Of a stretch of 64,000 nt of DNA, positions 50,531 through 63,501 are shown piece by piece. Numbering within the stretch: the stretch's first letter is position 1; the number at the start of each line of letters is the position of its first letter. The notes beneath the pieces are model-generated. The model did not search any database. It saw only the letters and a program-made list of their open reading frames with translations, and was not told the origin of the DNA. Source of the stretch: Himantopus leucocephalus (taxonomy: Eukaryota; Chordata; Aves; Charadriiformes; Recurvirostridae); assembly GCA_003993805.1 (NCBI GenBank), contig RSEF01000001.1, positions 213,412,894-213,476,893 of the forward strand, in the 5' to 3' direction. Position numbers and translations under genes: made by a program.

Positions 50531-53500
50531 GAGTCACTTTATTGTTATGTTGTGGCCTGAATAAAAGAGGTGGAGATATCATCCTCCTGGGGCCAGGTGA
50601 AACTGCAGTACAGGAGGAAAAGCAGCTTGAAGTGTGTGCTCAGGTGAGTGAGAAACTGTATAATAAAGTGGCTAAGCAGGGATTAAAAGGAGCAGGCACT
50701 CTCTGTCTTGCAGACCTACTCTTAATTTTGTGATTTTGGATCCTGTCATGGTGATGACAATGACTACCGTTTTTCTAAAATTTGGAGATGGTAATATTCA
50801 GTGGGTGGAAAAGGACAGAGATCTTAGGTGCCCTGGACTGATCCATGCGTTGATGGAAATGTTTTAGCAGTTTCTTTGTGTTTCCTTGGCTGTCTGATTG
50901 CTCAGATTTACAAGAGCAAGAGTGGAATTTGATACAAATAGCAGGGAAGTTTGTTACTCAGAAGAGCTCTAGAGTTACATCATTTCCCTTAGAAAGTGAG
51001 GTTCCCTCTAAAAAAATCCTCATTCTTACTAGGTTGAGGTGCTTTAATTATTGGCTAATCTGGGCTGATCTTTTCTCTCCTAAACTACTCCAGAGCTTGT
51101 AAACGAATGAAATACTCACTGTGAAAGAAAGTGACAGTCTTCATAAATCAGTCCTGCAAATTCATCCAGTCATATTTAGATCCATGCTCTTCATGAGGCA
51201 TAGAAAAGTAATGAACTTCACATATGTATTACTTGAACAGATTACTAAACCACTGTGCAATCAACTGTTTTAAGACAAATTGGTCTCTTTCTCACAAACT
51301 GTTGTAGTCCTACTCCAGTGTTGCATAAAGCTACATTCTGAAACTTTCTATTTTCATAAATTGGAATTTTTGGGGTCTTTCCAACCCTAAATTCTTGGAT
51401 CATTTATTCTTTTCTCCCAGCTGAATATGGGATTATTTACTGCTTCTTTATCAAAATGGTGATGGTCCTTGGATGATAGTAATACAATAGGAGCAAAATG
51501 GCTCATCTGTGTCATTGATAAATTCCTAAACTAAAGGTTGTATGTTACATGCAAAGACTTTAATAAAAGTCATGATCTCAAACTTTCCTAAGTCAATTGG
51601 AAGCTGCCAGCTGACATCAGAGCTCTTCAGGTTTGGTTATATTGTTATTCTCATCACACACATAAAACAATATTCAGAGCATAACAATGCTCTGAATTTC
51701 AAGGACGCTATTTCTTTTTTAAGTTCCTTTCTGATTTACCTTCATCTAAAAATTAGCAATAAAACAAGTCTCCATCCCCCCAAAAATATGTTCCATATGT
51801 ACAGAGTCTTAAATAGTGTCTGCAGAAATTTAAACACTCTAAATAAAAACTTTCTGTTTGGTAGATCAGAAAAAGAGATCCGTATTATCCTATGATTGGT
51901 GGCAGACAATGAGTCATTTACTTACAGACATAATTATGTTCAGTTGTTAGCTCAAGGAAATAATGAGGTACATTAGAAAATGAAATAACAGCTTTATTGT
52001 TGAAGCTATCTCAGAAAGCTAGATAAATAACAGAAGAAATCCAATTCCTGCATTAGAATCATGTAGTACCTGCTTCTTGAGAGATGGCTGAAGAGGGGAG
52101 ACCTTAATTGTCCAAGAGAGAGAATACCACTGGGTTAAATTCTTCCAACAGCTGACGATTCTCACTTGGAGTTTATTGCTTGTTAAATGATGAACTTTAG
52201 ACTAGGAATTCAATGAATGTTCTCCCCTGCAAGCTCTTCAAATTGCACTCGCTCACACACTCATCCCCCTATTGTACTTTTCCTGTAGGGTCACAGCAGA
52301 AAGTTCTTTGTATATCTTCTAACTGAAAAAGAAGCAAGCTTGCTCAGAAGCAAGCCTGAGAGCCTTATGACCTTTTTTTGCTCAGGTTAGCAAAGTTAGA
52401 AAATCTGAGACTAATTATAATCTACTTTAAAATATTCCAACTCACCCGTAACCTCCCTTCCCCTTTTCCTTTCTTTCATATTTTTTTGTATTTTGTTTTC
52501 CCCTATCCTCTAGTATTAGTCGATGCAACATGGAGAAAACATTTGGATGTTTGTGAGCAGAAAAAAAAATGATTTATGTGTTAAAAACTGAAGAAACTAC
52601 CATGTGGTGCCAGTCTGCCATCAGCTCTGCTGGGTTTGAATTAAGGTATTGACAGAGAAGAAGTGAGAAGCTCAGACTCTCCTGTGTTTCTGTGTTCAGG
52701 AAATGCCTTCGATTTAACTTGATCTTTCCAGGCTTCTAATTTCACAGGCATCAAATCACAGATTTGTTTGGTAACTTCTGAACTTTACTTGCACATATTG
52801 ACTTTTGGTTTATAAAGCTCAGTTTCAGTTGTGTCCTAGAGGATAAGAATTGAACCATGAAAGTTGAATGAAATTACCAAAAAATCCATTTGTGGTTTAA
52901 ATGTGCAATAGAACAACAAAGTTCTTCTTAAACTGGAATAAACTTTAGATGAAGTGGATATGTGCTACATGCCAGAGATGCACTGTACCAAGAGGTATTT
53001 TGATCAAGTTCAGTAGTAATAGAAAGACCAAAGATCTAGTAGGCTTAGTGAGCTCAGTGACACACAGACACATCAGATTATAAATAAGAAGGAGGAAGTG
53101 GCAGTAATCTTCTATTTAAGGCCTTAATGATCAGATCCAGATGCTGAGGTAAAGCACATTGAGAGAGTGACAACGGGGAAAGTTCAAAGCATTCTCGTTT
53201 CCAAGGTTACTTAAGAAAAAGACAAGTATATTGAACAATATCCACTGTGCCAAGAGATACAAAATGGTGGTTTGGTTATGCATCACTGTCAGGAATCTAA
53301 AATCAAAAATTACATGTACTTGATTCACTTGAAAACACCACACCAGATATATATCTGATGGAAGTCATTGGAATAATACTGGGAATAATGAATTTGGCTC
53401 ACACCCTGGATGAGACACTGTTCAAAATGACTGTGTCACCCACATTTCTTTAGCTTTTATAGTTCTGAATGAAAATTAAAATCATGCTATGATGAACTAC

Positions 53501-55609
53501 ATCCCAAGGTATTTAAACTCTGTTGTTCAAGTTAAGTTCAATTTCAGAGTGTAATACCAGAAAAATCCCACTGGGAGTTATTTAATTTTTTATACAGGTT
53601 CAACATGTATGAGAACACTTATGCAGCCATTTAAAATCAATCTAGTGAATACAGTGCTCATCGGAGGTGAGCAATTTGCATTCCACATGTCTGAGCTTTC
53701 ACTTACTCTCACAGGTTTTACACAACTAACTCTGTGGCGATGTTTCTGATTTACAGTGGGATACATCACTGGTAGAGTTGAGTGAATGGTTCATCATTTC
53801 CGTCAGCTGCATTCAAACCTGATGTGGAAAGTTTCATATCCCATTTGAGAGTTTATTATAATCCCTGGTAGTGGAAATTCTGTATCTCAGTCATTCTTAG
53901 TCCCTTTTCAGGTGAGACCTAAATATCGCATTTATTTCTGCATCTTGCCTGTTCCGTGTTCATGAGATGGGCTGTGGGATAAAGATCATGGCAAGAAATC
54001 TGGCATGGTATGAAAACTGGCAAGAGAGAGATATGTGCCTCCACGGGTCAGGTACTGAGCAAAGTGCATACTCGCTGGATGGGTGGGAAAATTAGAATTA
54101 AGCTTCGCTTCAGCATTACTCAGAAGTAAATGAGCTGTACAGTTGCTAAGCGAGTAGTGTTTGTCATTCCGTGTACTGCAAGTACCATCAGCTCAACTCC
54201 GCTGTCAGTTCCAACAACAGACTCCGGGGAAGTTGCTCTGATGGTAAGGCAGTGCAATGCGATTTCCCAGTCACAGATGGATTTCAGCTCCCCCCTCAAC
54301 TGAAATATTTGCTTTATTCCTCTCCAGACTAGGAAAATATAGAACAAATCATAATGTGAAAACTGAGCTTCTAAAATCTCTGTTCCCAGTATTTAGGCTA
54401 TGACTTTGAAGTTAAAAAAATAAATGACAGCTGTCTTCACTCTGCACACGTGTTTACACTTGCATTAGTTTAAACATATGAATAACTACAGTAGTTAGGG
54501 GGTTTATATGGACATTGTTAAATGTGTTAAATCTTGCAGGAGAGGGCCCATCGGCCTTTAATGATAGATATCATGTGAGTGTTGAAATGAGTAAAAAGAT
54601 TGAATCAACAGTAAAAGATGATAATTTTTCTTAGCTTAGTGCATTCGGATATATATTTAGAGTGTCTGACATACCCACGTGGGTCAAAAACAATTGCTTT
54701 GAGTTCTGTAGAAAATCTCTTCTCTCACTCCTACCCATACAATACTGTGGAAACTGCGTATGTGGAAATGTGAACAGAACAGAAGATTCCTAATGCAGGA
54801 TGCAGTAATTGAGAAAAAATTACTTATTCAGTCAAACAGCTGAAAACATTTTCTGACCAGAAATGTATCTTTTGGACAGCTTTCATTGTTTCTTTTCTTG
54901 CAAAATATGTCTATTTATATGACTAGTTCCTTGGACTATTTTTAACTTAGTGCTAATGGACTGTAGGTGCCTTTGAGATTTTATTGCTCTTTATCTTGTG
55001 AAGAATGCTCAAGCAATTTTAACGTCAAACTGTAAACTCACAACCCCTGGTGAAGTTTTCCCTTTTGTCTTCATACATTTTTTGTCCACTTGCACTTCAC
55101 TTTGATAACAGTGATTGCATCCATTTTATTTCCATGTGTAAAATCTGAGGCATTTTCAGTGTGCTTTTTTCTGTAACATGGTAGTTCCCAAGGCTTTGAG
55201 TTCATAACTGCTTCAGTTTGTACATCTAAGCTTTCAACTCAACTTCCATTTACACCTCAGGGCTTGTTCTCCCCATCCTTTGAGGTCTGTGACTGCTTGT
55301 TTGGCAGCTTTGGCCATGGTGAAAAATAAAATGTAGGAAAGAGCAATAAAATTGAGGCGAGGAAAAAAGTTTCCATGTGAGATCATCTATCTCTTCCATT
55401 GCAGGTCACAAAGACTGAACAAGATAGTAGCTGTTGATATAAATAGCTCAGTGCTGTTTTGCAAGCCCTTGGAGCACTGTGTGTGGTGCTTTCCCCCTCA
55501 TCCTAAAAAGAGGAATAGGAAAGAGCTGAGAGAAAGCCAACATATAGAGGGCTTTTCTATAGGTAGCAGCTGAGCAGGTGAGGATTTCTTAGTTCTCAAA
55601 GCAGAAAAC
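50531..55609. other. AT-rich non-coding stretch, no gene seen
   Basis: About 5 kb with no recognised exon, RNA gene or repeat. A minor open frame at 51542-51895 starts with ATG but is low in coding character. A donor-like CAG|GTGAGTGAG occurs at 50641-50652 with no convincing acceptor upstream. Confidence 0.6.
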
Positions 55610-55850
55610 TTGAGAGGAGATATGATAAGCTTCTATAAAATTATGAGTGGCAAAGACAAGACCTATGGATCACCAAATAATGATATTAGAAGTTATTTTC
55701 AAACAAACAAAAGAGCAGTGGTTTTACACAGAACATGTGCTAACACTGTGGACCTCCCTGTGAAAGAAAGCTGTGTACAGCCAAAATTTACATTGGTTTA
55801 AGAACTGACTAGACAAGCACATGGAAATGAAATTCTTGAAAGATTATCAA
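55610..55850 (+). mobile_element. Ancient CR1-like LINE 3' remnant
   Basis: One frame gives RGDMISFYKIMSGKDKTYG, then a short deletion, then YFQTNKRAVVLHRTCANTVDLPV. This resembles the C-terminal part of an old CR1 ORF2 (the RGDMI.VYKIMSG ... FKTNKR ... F.TQR... pattern I know from CR1-L/X-type elements shared with other reptiles). The following GACTAGACAAGCACATGGAA fits the end of ORF2. A deletion removes the middle of the block and no octamer tail was identified. The chemistry of the match is good, but the subfamily is from memory. Confidence 0.65.
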
Positions 55851-58156
55851 ATGCACAGAACAACATCCAGTTCAGAAACTCCCCTGAGCTGAAAATAGTT
55901 GGAAGATGAGACAGTATTAGAGGAGCAATCAGATACATATGCTCTTTTCTTACAGATCTCTAGACATTCATTTAGGGTCATTGCTCCTTCTGGTTATCTT
56001 CTTTTGGAAAGGCATCACCTCCTTCCGAACAAAATAAAAAGAAAAGGGCTACAGAAAAGAATCTGAGCAGAACAAAATGATTCTGAGGAGCAGCACATGA
56101 CAGTGGTGAAGGTCATAGGATCAAAAGTGAAAAAAGCCCAAAACGGTTAGGGGGACAAAGAGTGGGATGGCCTGACATCATCTCCTGCTCTCTGAAGGCA
56201 CCCAAGGAGCCAGTAGAAGCTCTGTGGCCGTGTTCTGCCTGGAAACATGAAAAGAAAAAGGAACAGAAATGTAGCACATGTCTGGATCATCCCCTCAGCC
56301 TTCCTTTTCCTTGACCAATGGATGTCTGGCTTGAGTAAGGCCAGGAGGGGCGCGCTGAGGAGGGCCAGAGATTAAATAGAGCTTTTGATGAAAGGTGAGA
56401 GGAAAAGCACAGCCAGAAACTCAAGAGACTTTGGTGAAGCAGTAAAATGGACTGCAGCCTGGAAAACTTAGTATACCTGTGTGCAGGATTGTCTCTGTCT
56501 ACAGGAGAGAGAAGTAAGGGAATCCCATGGCCCATTCCACAAGCATTCCTCTACACCCTGCTCCACAGAGATAGTAATCCATTATGGGCAGTGTTGATGA
56601 ACTTTTGATATGAGCCAGTGCAGCCGCCTTTACACTGTAAATGGGAAAATATTCAGTAAATGGGATAATATTCAGAAATGCACAGTTAAGAATTTAAAAA
56701 ATAGCAAGTGATTTTTGAAGTTATCTTTGCATGTCTTTATTTTGAAGAGATGAATTTTTAGCACCTCATAGAACTGAATTTTCTATAAGGGTGCCACATA
56801 TCATGGGTGCTCTTTGCACATATGAAGCCTTATCATAACATGTGACTGGATATACAAAATTTCCTCTGTCATAGGTCCAAATACAAATTCAGGTTATACA
56901 CTTATGCTGCAGCACAGCACATCAACATTTCAGTTCTTAATGGAAATGACTTTGAGACATGCTGCCTTCAGTTCCTCCACAAGAGGTTTTTCTTTGAATC
57001 CAGCTGAAATACAGTTGTGTGAAGTTAAAATTTGATGAGAACCTATACAGGACAATGTCAGATTACTTTTAATCTGTGAACATACCAGTTTCTTGTTTTC
57101 TCCTAGTCTCCACTGTGATTAGTAGGACTGGTTTACTTTGTGGGCTTTTTCTTTGCATCATTCTTCATCTCAGAGGTATGAAAATTGGATTGAGGAATTT
57201 AAGTATCCCTGGAAATGGGAGAAATTCCCAGTGTGGCTTACAAAATAAAAGTACCAGCTAGTGCAATGTAAACAACATGGTAATAGTTTTGCATGACCTT
57301 GTTTACATAGTCTTTGAGGATACACTGAGCATGATCCAGGTTTCAGACAGAGAGGAGGTGCTGTGATTTCAGAGGACATCTTCAAAAAATGAGTGTGAAG
57401 ATTATTGCAGCAAATTTTGTGCAGCTGTAAGTCTCATTGATCTGGTTTTTTTGACATTCAGGCCACCGCAATTAGCTCAAAATATGAACAAGTTCCCCAT
57501 GGCAATTCAAAATACAACTTTCAAACAGAGAAATGTTTGCCTGTTGGTGATGAGGCTTTACCATCATGCCAGTTTCCCTGCTTACCGTATAACTGTAGAC
57601 TAAAACTTCAGTTAAGCAATGTCTCCAGCATTAGACTGTTTCAAAAGCTGCTGGACCTCAGCATATTGGGTTTCTGATGTACTACACAATGGAGCTATTT
57701 CTATGTGGGCAGGCACCGGCAACACAGTGAAAGAAATATCGACCTATCATATACTCGGGGACACAGTTAGTGTGACAGATCACATGGAGGTCGGGCTGTA
57801 CTCAATATAAAGAACATACCAACAAATAAGGCCTCATAGACCAGTGAGTTGTACATCCCTTGAATGCAGGCTAAAGGATACTTCTCTGCATCTGGCATGG
57901 TAGATAGAGCTGGGGATTAGCTACATCACTGGACTGATTGTATTATATATGTGACCTCTCACCCAAGATATAGAAAGAGGTGGTCAGTTGCATGGATCAG
58001 CAGCCAGTGTTGGCACTTGATGGACCTGCTAGTTACAAACATAGGAATACGCCATTTGCCCATGAGTTTTAAGTAATTTAATTAGACTGAGATGGATTAT
58101 TTGTTTTGGAGAAAAATCATGGCAATAAATATATAAAATGGTGATAAACCCCTATT
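55851..58156. other. Non-coding stretch, no gene seen
   Basis: No exon or transposon recognised. A 19-bp tandem duplication (GTAAATGGGAAAATATTCA / GTAAATGGGATAATATTCA) lies at about 56637-56674. Confidence 0.6.
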
Positions 58157-58610
58157 GGACCGGGTCCAGAGGAGGGCCACAAAGAGGATCAGAGCACCTC
58201 TTCTATGAAGACAGGCTGAGAGAGTTGGGGTTGTTCAGCCTGGAGAAGAGAAGACTCCTGGGAGACCTTATATCAGCTTTCCAGTATCTGAAGGGAGCCC
58301 ACAAGAAAGCTGGAGAGGGACTTTTTGCAAGGGCATGTAGTGATAGGACAAGGAATAATAGCTTCAAACTGGAAGAGGATAGATTTAGATTAGATATTAG
58401 GATGAAATTTTTCACTATGAGGGTGGTCAGACATTGGCACAGGTTGCCCAGGGAAGCTGTGGATGCCACATCCCTGGAAGTGTTCAGGGCCAGGTTGGAT
58501 GGGGATTTGAGCAACCGGATCTAGTGGAAGATGTCCCTGCCCAGGGCAGGGGCACTGGGACTAGATCATCTTTAAGGTCCCTTCCAACCTAAACTATTCT
58601 ATGATCCTAT
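58157..58610 (+). mobile_element. CR1 LINE 3' fragment, well preserved
   Basis: It begins in ORF2 at GGACCGGGTCCAGAGGAGGG. The frame reads DRLRELGLFSLEKRRLLGDLISAFQYLKG, then ARACSDRTRNNSFKLEEDRF, RVVRHWHRLPREAVDATS and FRARLDGDLS, i.e. the C-terminal region of CR1 ORF2, open for about 120 codons. A stop follows at 58522, then the 3' end with CCTTCCAACCTAAACTATT and ATTCTATGATCCTATT. This is the least diverged CR1 in the window, but it is 5'-truncated and lacks endonuclease and reverse-transcriptase core, so it is inactive. Confidence 0.93.
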
Positions 58611-60661
58611 TAAATAAATCATACAGCATTTTCCTTGTAATTGTGTCTTGAGCAAGAAAAAAACTCTTCTAATTCCCCCTAAATTTTAAGAGAGTAAGAA
58701 AAAGTGACTTTAGTCAAATGCACAAAGAGTGCACAGATGTCCTTCTTTAAATATCCAGACCCTCTAGTATAGGGGCACTATTTTTAGTTAACAAAGAAAA
58801 TAGTGGTGAGGGTTGGAAGAGGCTTTCCAAAGTAACAGAAAAACTATGAGAAGGAATGTGTTCCAGAGAGCAGCCTTCAACTGAAGAAATTCTAGGACAT
58901 GCAGAATGTGTTAATTTAATTCATAAAATTTCTTTTCTGCATCAATTTATCCTTTTCTAGTCTTAATGCAAATCTGTACAGTAGCACAGTAAATCCTTAA
59001 AGGTGACATAACAGCTTACTGCCATAGCTGAGGAGAAGGAGGCCTGTTCCCCTCACAATTACCTTCTTCACTGTTGCTCCTGGTCATGATCATATTGTTC
59101 CGGCTCTGTCACTTGTCAGTTCTTCAGAAAGTCAACAGAATACAAATACAGTCCCAAATGGATAACTGTTCTTCCTGGATGAAGGAGTTAAACTGGCTTA
59201 CAGAAGAGTACCAGGGTCACTGTAGGGAAAGAGAAGNTCAACAGAATACAAATACAGTCCCAAATGGATAACTATTCTTCCTGGATGAAGGAGTTAAACT
59301 GGTTTACAGAAGAGTACCAGGGTCACTGCAGGGAAAGAGAAAGACTGCATCAGGAGCAGAATGGGAAAGAGATGGGAGAGAGGAACAGAAGCAAAGTGGG
59401 AGAAGCAAGACCTAGCATATTTGATGGCAAGCCTCTGGACTGTATCTAGAGAAATCCATAATTCCACACTAAAGGCAATCCTTATTAAATGTAATTTAAA
59501 AGCAAGGATTGAGATAAATCAATGAAGTTCAGCAAAGACCACTAATCTCTATCACTGTCCATGATCAGTGGAGTCTTATTTCGAAATGTACAACCAAATT
59601 GGCTCTGCATACGGGAAAATCTTTACTGTAGCACAGTACTTGCAGAAAGACTACAGATAAGCCAGAGTTGTTGAGACCAACCTTAGTTTGTACCAATGGT
59701 CAATGGAGGATCCAGAAATAGTTCAGTATTCTTACCTCTTTTACTTCTAAGCCTTTTAGCTATAACCCTACAGAAAGGACTATAACAAACAGAACAGCCA
59801 GGGGACTAAACAGCCAGGTGACTAACACTTGTGGAATAAACCCAGTTGAAATGTGAGGCCTCAGCTAAAACAAGCCATCAAGGCCTGTGAAATTAGTTTC
59901 AACTATCCAAATACACTCGTCTTCAATCTTTGTTTCCAAACTTTAAGAAAAACTGTAAATTTGAAGTGAGACTAGCCCTTATTCCAGGTTTATTTTTTGG
60001 TTGGATACAGCTATTTTTAACCTATATCCTAAATGCAGTAGATTCAATCCTTCAATATTTCTTCTTCAAAATCTTACTCAAATACTGACCTTTAAAAGTT
60101 CTAACTATAACTACTTTTGCAAGGCCTGCACTTTCAGGAAACAAAGCTCACTCTGTTCTCTGCTGGAAATATCAGACCCAGGCTTAAAATCAGCAACCCA
60201 ATTCCTTTTCTTATAAGCTTTAACTCTACCATTAACCACAGACAGGTGTCCAATACCTATTGAAAAACCTCATATAAATTATGGACCTCAGCAGAAATCA
60301 ATCTACAGTCTAGTCTGGTGGGCTGCACATTATCCAAGAATAACAAAACAAACCCAGAACATGTTGGCAGGTAAGCTCCTCTTTAAATTTTATACCACCT
60401 ACAGGTGACTTTAGAATCAATACAAAGTATTTTTAGTTGCTATGAGCTGAACTTATGCTGACACTTCATAAGTGACCAGTAAAAGATACGGGTCCTTATT
60501 TTCCCATCTCTAACTGTATTCTTAATCTCAAAATTATGAGTAGGCAAAGGAATATTATGCAGACATGGGTTGTTGTCTCTTGGAAAACATATCTCCCATC
60601 CTTGCCTTCTGAGCTATGCAGGAGACAGCTATAAATTGAGCTTCTTAATAAAGTAACTTAC
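58611..60661. other. Non-coding stretch, contains a duplicated contig end
   Basis: No gene recognised. The only structure is the duplicated block around the N at 59237. Confidence 0.6.
59132..59342 (+). repeat. Direct duplication across a single N (105 bp)
   Basis: Copies at 59132-59236 and 59238-59342 start TCAACAGAATACAAATACAG and differ at a few bases (for example ACTGTTC/ACTATTC). The N at 59237 sits exactly at the junction. Unmerged contig overlap or collapsed haplotypes is the best explanation. Confidence 0.88.
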
Positions 60662-61174
60662 TGTCCTGGTTTTGGCTGGGATAGAGTTAATTTTCTTACT
60701 AGCAACTGGTATAGTGCTATGTTTTGGAATTAGGATAAGAATAATGTTGATAACATGCTAATGTTTTTAGTTGTTGCTAAGCAGTCAAGGACTTTTTCGG
60801 CTTCCCATAGAAGGTGAGAGGGAGCATAGACAGGACAACTCACCTGCTGGCCAAAGGAATATTCCATACCATAGGCATCATGCTCAGTATATAACTGGGG
60901 GTTGGCTGGGGGACAGGAATTCAGTGATCACTGCTTGGGACAGGCTGGGCAGTCGATCACCAGGTGGCGAGCAATTGCATTGCTTCACTAATTTTGTATA
61001 TTCTTTTACCATTATTATTATTATTTTCTCTTCCATTACTGTTCTATTAAACTGTCTTTATCTCAACCCATGAGGGCTTTTTTTCTCCCTTTTCTCCCTA
61101 TCCCACTGGGTGAGGTGGGGTGGTGAGTGAATGGCTGTGTGGTCCTAGTTGCTGGCTGGGGTTAAACCACAACA
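60662..61174 (+). mobile_element. Solo LTR of an avian endogenous retrovirus
   Basis: The 513-bp element begins TGTCCTGGTTTTGGCTGGGA and ends GGGGTTAAACCACAACA, giving TG...CA termini. Internal landmarks are a TATATAA box at 60888-60894, an ATT microsatellite near 61010-61026, ATTAAA at 61046-61051 as likely polyadenylation signal, and TTATCTCAACCCATGAGGG. I recognise it from memory as a bird ERV LTR. The flanks CTTAC (before) and CTTAA (after) look like a 5-bp target-site duplication with one change, which fits an ERVL-type insertion. No internal retroviral sequence adjoins, so it is a solo LTR produced by recombination. Confidence 0.85.
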
Positions 61175-61555
61175 CTTAACCTACACTTGGCTCATAATCC
61201 TTCAAGAACTGCGAGCCTCCCCCCATGACCTGACCCACTGCGCACATACATTTAGAGCAGATTTAGGTCCTGTACTTCAGTTCTGACATGTCAAGATCTT
61301 TCAAACTTGCACATCAGGGATGGAGGTAGATGAAGTAGCCTTACTTTGCAGGAATATGAGACTGCCACAGGGCACAAGAGGAAAAATCCCTGAAGTCTTT
61401 CAAGGCTGGTATGGATATCCAAGCTTCTGCCACTCTTACCTTGTGCTTGGAAAAACACATTAGCTTTTCATCTAATCTCTGTCCTGGGCTAAACCAATAA
61501 CAGCTCTGGCTTATCCACACCCCAGTTTGTTGGGAGATTTATGGTCTGGAGGGTC

Positions 61556-61816
61556 GGTCCACCAAAGGATGATTCTACAGGTTCTCAGAAAGGGACTCCG
61601 TGCTATGTTGGAACTGCTTCCTCCTAGTTTGCTTTTCCATGTTGGAGAGAAAAATCTAAGTTGGGAGATGTCTTCTGTCGCTGACNGGTCCACCAAAGGA
61701 TGATTCTACAGGTTCTCAGAAAGGGACTCCATGCTATGTTGGAATTGCTTCCTCCTAGTTTGCTTTTCCATGTTAGAGAGAAAAATCTAAGTTGGGAGAT
61801 GTCTTCTGTCGCTGAC
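61556..61816 (+). repeat. Direct duplication across a single N (130 bp)
   Basis: Copies at 61556-61685 and 61687-61816 start GGTCCACCAAAGGATGATTC and differ at three positions by eye (CCGTGC/CCATGC, GGAACT/GGAATT, TTGGAG/TTAGAG). The N at 61686 lies at the junction. Confidence 0.88.
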
Positions 61817-63170
61817 GTTTTAATTGTTCTGTTGGGCTTCATTTCCTGGCTATTGTCAGGGCAAGGATTAGATATAAGGTGTGCTAAAAGAAAAATTTTC
61901 TTTTTTTAACCTAGGTGATGCATCTGATAAATTTAATCCTTCACACTGCTTTGCCAATTCTCCCAAACTATTCATAAACTCAGCCATGATTAACCATAGT
62001 AATCAAGCCAGAAACACCATTAATTATCCAGTTGTGATGTCTCTGTACCATGACATCTGTAGGTAACTGCCTGCAATCTAGATAATCCTACAAGAGCTAA
62101 ATGACAATTAATTGCGTGTTGTGTCTTTCACCCTCTACTGCAGCTCTGACTGTGAAGGAATCACAGAGGCTCTGCAGGATCAAAATAAGTAGGTTTACAA
62201 GTTATATGATCCTCATTCCAGAATTATCCTTTAAATTACATGTTCCTTTCCTTTCCCAGTGCTCATTCCTCTCACAATACCCAAACATTATGCTCCAGAC
62301 TGCTAAGTGTATGTAAAGGCACTCATTTTTTAAGTAGAGTTATGTTTTGCTTCTATTTGCTTTTATGAAAGTCTTAAGAGTTATTATGTTACTATAAAAA
62401 AAAAAGAGGATTTAGAACAGTTTACCACAGTGAGAGGCTGAAATCAATATTGTTTATATGGGCATGAATGTTATTGACTGTATATTTACAATAACCTCCA
62501 GAAAGTAACTCTTATACCATTAAACCTCCTGGCAAAGTATACACTTTCATAAATCTGACTAAACATTTTACAATAATAATTAAATTAATTACTAGGATAA
62601 AACAACACATTTGATGGATTTTATCCTTAGGAAAAAATGAGACATTTCAGTATTGACTTAATTTAAAGTCCCTGTTTTCTCCAGTCTGGTATTTGCAACC
62701 AGAGAAATACCTTTTCTTTGAAAGAAAAGACTTCACAATGAAGCCTAACCCAAACAGGATTAATGTGAAGACAATTGGTTTAACTTGCACACAATATTGT
62801 TTACAATGTTGTTGAAAGAAGGCAGCTCAGAAAAATACACCCAGATGTCATTGTTTGGATGTAGAACGTTTACACGTGACTAAGTAATTAATTACTCCAT
62901 CTCCTTTAAAACAAGGTTCACCAGGAAATTTGGGCTGAAAATGGGTACTCAAGAGCTCCCAGAAACAAGATAACTGAGGAGCACTTTTTGTTAGTTCATT
63001 ATGTTACACATAAGTGCCCACTAGAGATCATTGTCTACATACATAAGGCATTTTCAGTAGATGACTGCTGCAGGCAGTTTTCAGTTTTATACATAAGACA
63101 GATTAATAAAAATGAATAACTGGTTCAGAGACGTGAGGTGATGATTCTGAAGATTCACAGTTTGTCAGTG

Positions 63171-63414
63171 GCAGAATTGGGGACGGGGACTCAGATCTGC
63201 TGAGTTCTTAGTCTCATGTCTTAAGGAGAATATATGACAGTCTTACATTTTGTGTGAGTTGTTTCAGCAGAAAATTGTCATGAGGAGAGATCNGCAGAAT
63301 TGGGGACGGGGACTCAGATCTGCTGAGTTCTTAGTCTTATGTTTTAAGGAGAATATATGACAGTCTTACATTTTGTGTGAGTTCTTTCAGCAGAAAATTG
63401 TCATGAGGAGAGAT
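63171..63414 (+). repeat. Direct duplication across a single N (~122 bp)
   Basis: Copies at 63171-63292 and 63294-63414 start GCAGAATTGGGGACGGGGAC and differ at about three bases. The N is at 63293. Confidence 0.88.
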
Positions 63415-63501
63415 ATAAATCTGTGAGACATATCTATTGAGTTCTTTTGAGTTTGGATTATTTGTGAAATATTAAAGAATTCAATGATTTCATGGCCACC
63501 T

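Noticed and set aside
50641..50652. Strong donor-like CAG|GTGAGTGAG
   Set aside because: No convincing pyrimidine tract with AG within an exon-sized distance upstream.
51368..51405. Possible CR1 tail (GGTCTTTCCAACCCTAAATTC)
   Set aside because: Only about 20 bases resemble the CR1 end, there is no octamer tail, and the upstream sequence does not match CR1.
51542..51895. 117-codon ATG-initiated open frame
   Set aside because: AT-rich composition, no recognisable domain, no splice or promoter context, and no polyadenylation context of a single-exon gene.
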